Of a stretch of DNA of 64,000 nucleotides, positions 63,191-64,000 are shown in pieces (position 1 is the stretch's first letter; every line of letters begins with the position of its first letter). Source of the stretch: Deltaproteobacteria bacterium (GTDB lineage: Bacteria; Desulfobacterota; Binatia; HRBIN30; JACQVA1). Location of the stretch: assembly GCA_016178705.1 (NCBI GenBank), contig JACOST010000002.1, positions 17,028 through 81,027 of the forward strand. Reading direction: 5' to 3'. The translations under genes were made by a program, and so were the position numbers. Below the pieces are notes generated by a model. The model was not told the DNA's origin. It did no database searches and was given only the letters and a program-made list of their open reading frames with translations.

Positions 63191-63826
63191 TTAGGCTCCC
63201 GGTTTCCTGGTGCGCGCAGTCTTGGCGCCGCTCTTCTTGCCGCGCTTTGCCCGCCGACCCTTGTAGGTCTCGAAGCGATCACGGAGCACGAACACGTAGT
63301 CAAGAATCGCCTCGGAAAAATCTACCAAGTCCTCGGCGTCTTCGTGGCTGATGCGAGCGTTCATGTCGTGGGCGGCGAGATTGCCATCATCCCGTAGCGC
63401 GCTTGCCCATTCGAAAAGCCTGTCGTCGATGACGTTCTTCTTGTGCAGTTCCTTGAGACTAGTGGAGAGATTCCGAACCGTCCCGAGGTGATGCGCGCAG
63501 ATGCCCTCGAGCGTCCGGCGACACATAAGCGCAGTCGCGAGGTAGTGGCCAGATTCTTGACATCGGATGGCCTCCCTGAAGGAGCGTCGGAGTTCATTTG
63601 GAATTTGGGAGCTCAGCCGTCGAATCGGAGGATACAGGCGCTTCGGGGAGTCCCACGGTTGTCCTTCTTCTGGGCGCCATTGATAGATGAGCAGCGGCGT
63701 CTCGCATGAAGGACATTTGAGGAACGCGTAGCGAACGTCGAACTCGACCTCGTTGTCGAACCCGATGAAGTTAGCCAATTCGTCCGCATTGACGCGCGCC
63801 TTGCAGCGAATGCACTCAACGAGCAT
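63191..63826 (-). CDS. DUF4145-domain protein with zinc-ribbon start
   Basis: The protein is 211 aa. A CxxC pair at the N-terminus (ECIRCKA) and a second (LKCPSCETPLL) form a probable zinc ribbon. The central helical part (LRRSFREAIRCQESGHYLATALMCRRTLEGI, read in two blocks; then KNVIDDRLFEWASALRDDGN and AAHDMNARISHEDAEDLVDF) is DUF4145. The C-terminus is Lys/Arg-rich. The domain occurs alone and in some defence-associated loci; no defence partner is visible here before the window ends. Confidence 0.85.
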   Translation of the reverse strand: MLVECIRCKARVNADELANFIGFDNEVEFDVRYAFLKCPSCETPLLIYQWRPEEGQPWDSPKRLYPPIRRLSSQIPNELRRSFREAIRCQESGHYLATALMCRRTLEGICAHHLGTVRNLSTSLKELHKKNVIDDRLFEWASALRDDGNLAAHDMNARISHEDAEDLVDFSEAILDYVFVLRDRFETYKGRRAKRGKKSGAKTARTRKPGA

Positions 63827-64000
63827 GGGAGCATCCCTCTTGGCCGAAGGGATCCCGGAAGCCTAACGAGCTTGTAGAAAAACCATTTGGCCGCATGGCC
63901 TCCGTCTCGGGAGGCGCTGATCGTGGATTGGGTGAATCATTCGCTGTGGTCGGTCGGTCTGTTTCCGACGTGGCGTCGTGCTTGGCTGCGGATCGTCCGG
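63827..64000. other. Right edge, 174 bp without an assignable gene
   Basis: The region holds GCTTGTAGAAAAACC (near 63871), reminiscent of insertion-sequence ends, and an open plus-strand frame running off the window (reads VDWVNHSLWSVGLFPTWRR near 63923). Both are too incomplete to call. Confidence 0.25.

Overview
The window is high-GC bacterial chromosome, densely coded, with many ATGA/GTGA overlaps between consecutive genes. Lipoproteins, exported proteins, an OmpA/Pal-type envelope protein and a sigma54-type activator point to a Gram-negative-like cell. Acyl-CoA metabolism, a coenzyme-B12 mutase, a probable selenoprotein and a PyrR-controlled pyr operon together suggest a deltaproteobacterium-like or candidate-phylum lineage (Binatota, Desulfobacterota or Myxococcota type). 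That placement is inference only; there is no rRNA or tRNA gene here.

Layout. 1-12.3 kb: potassium uptake. An APC permease with a Usp-like tail is divergent from a small-ORF-kdpF-A-B-C-D operon. The operon ends in an NtrC-type, sigma54-dependent response regulator instead of the usual OmpR-type KdpE, and a near-consensus -24/-12 promoter sits just upstream. 12.4-18 kb: a cyclase/AAA/TPR signalling protein, then glnK-amtB. 18.5-22.5 kb: a flippase-glycosyltransferase fusion, a methyltransferase, an orphan receiver and a small membrane protein. 22.7-27.1 kb: two tandem SDR dehydrogenases, a TMTC-like membrane TPR protein, and a GrdB-family gene read through an in-frame TGA (selenocysteine) with a candidate SECIS hairpin. 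27.1-36.8 kb (minus): lipoprotein, BtuF-like protein, geranylgeranyl-reductase-like flavoprotein, a split B12 mutase with isobutyryl-CoA-mutase active-site residues, DUF2007-like protein, enoyl-CoA hydratase, glpX, hom and alaC. 37-47.1 kb (minus): pyrR-pyrB-pyrC-carA-carB-recG behind a PyrR-type attenuator. 47.3-54.6 kb: OmpA lipoprotein, NTF2-like protein, M55 peptidase, an ECF sigma/zinc anti-sigma operon with two unassigned genes, and polA. 54.8-59.3 kb: a Gld-like ABC exporter with GldG-like and DUF4340 subunits. 59.4-63.8 kb (minus): hisC, a PECR-like SDR, acyl-CoA dehydrogenase and a DUF4145 protein.

Intergenic regions carry several imperfect inverted-repeat elements (22.5, 36.9, 48.3, 60.5 and 61.7 kb), a double palindrome between carA and carB, and short tandem repeats. 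The main points of interest are the sigma54/NtrC-type control of kdp, the selenoprotein, the ICM-type mutase and the repeat families.
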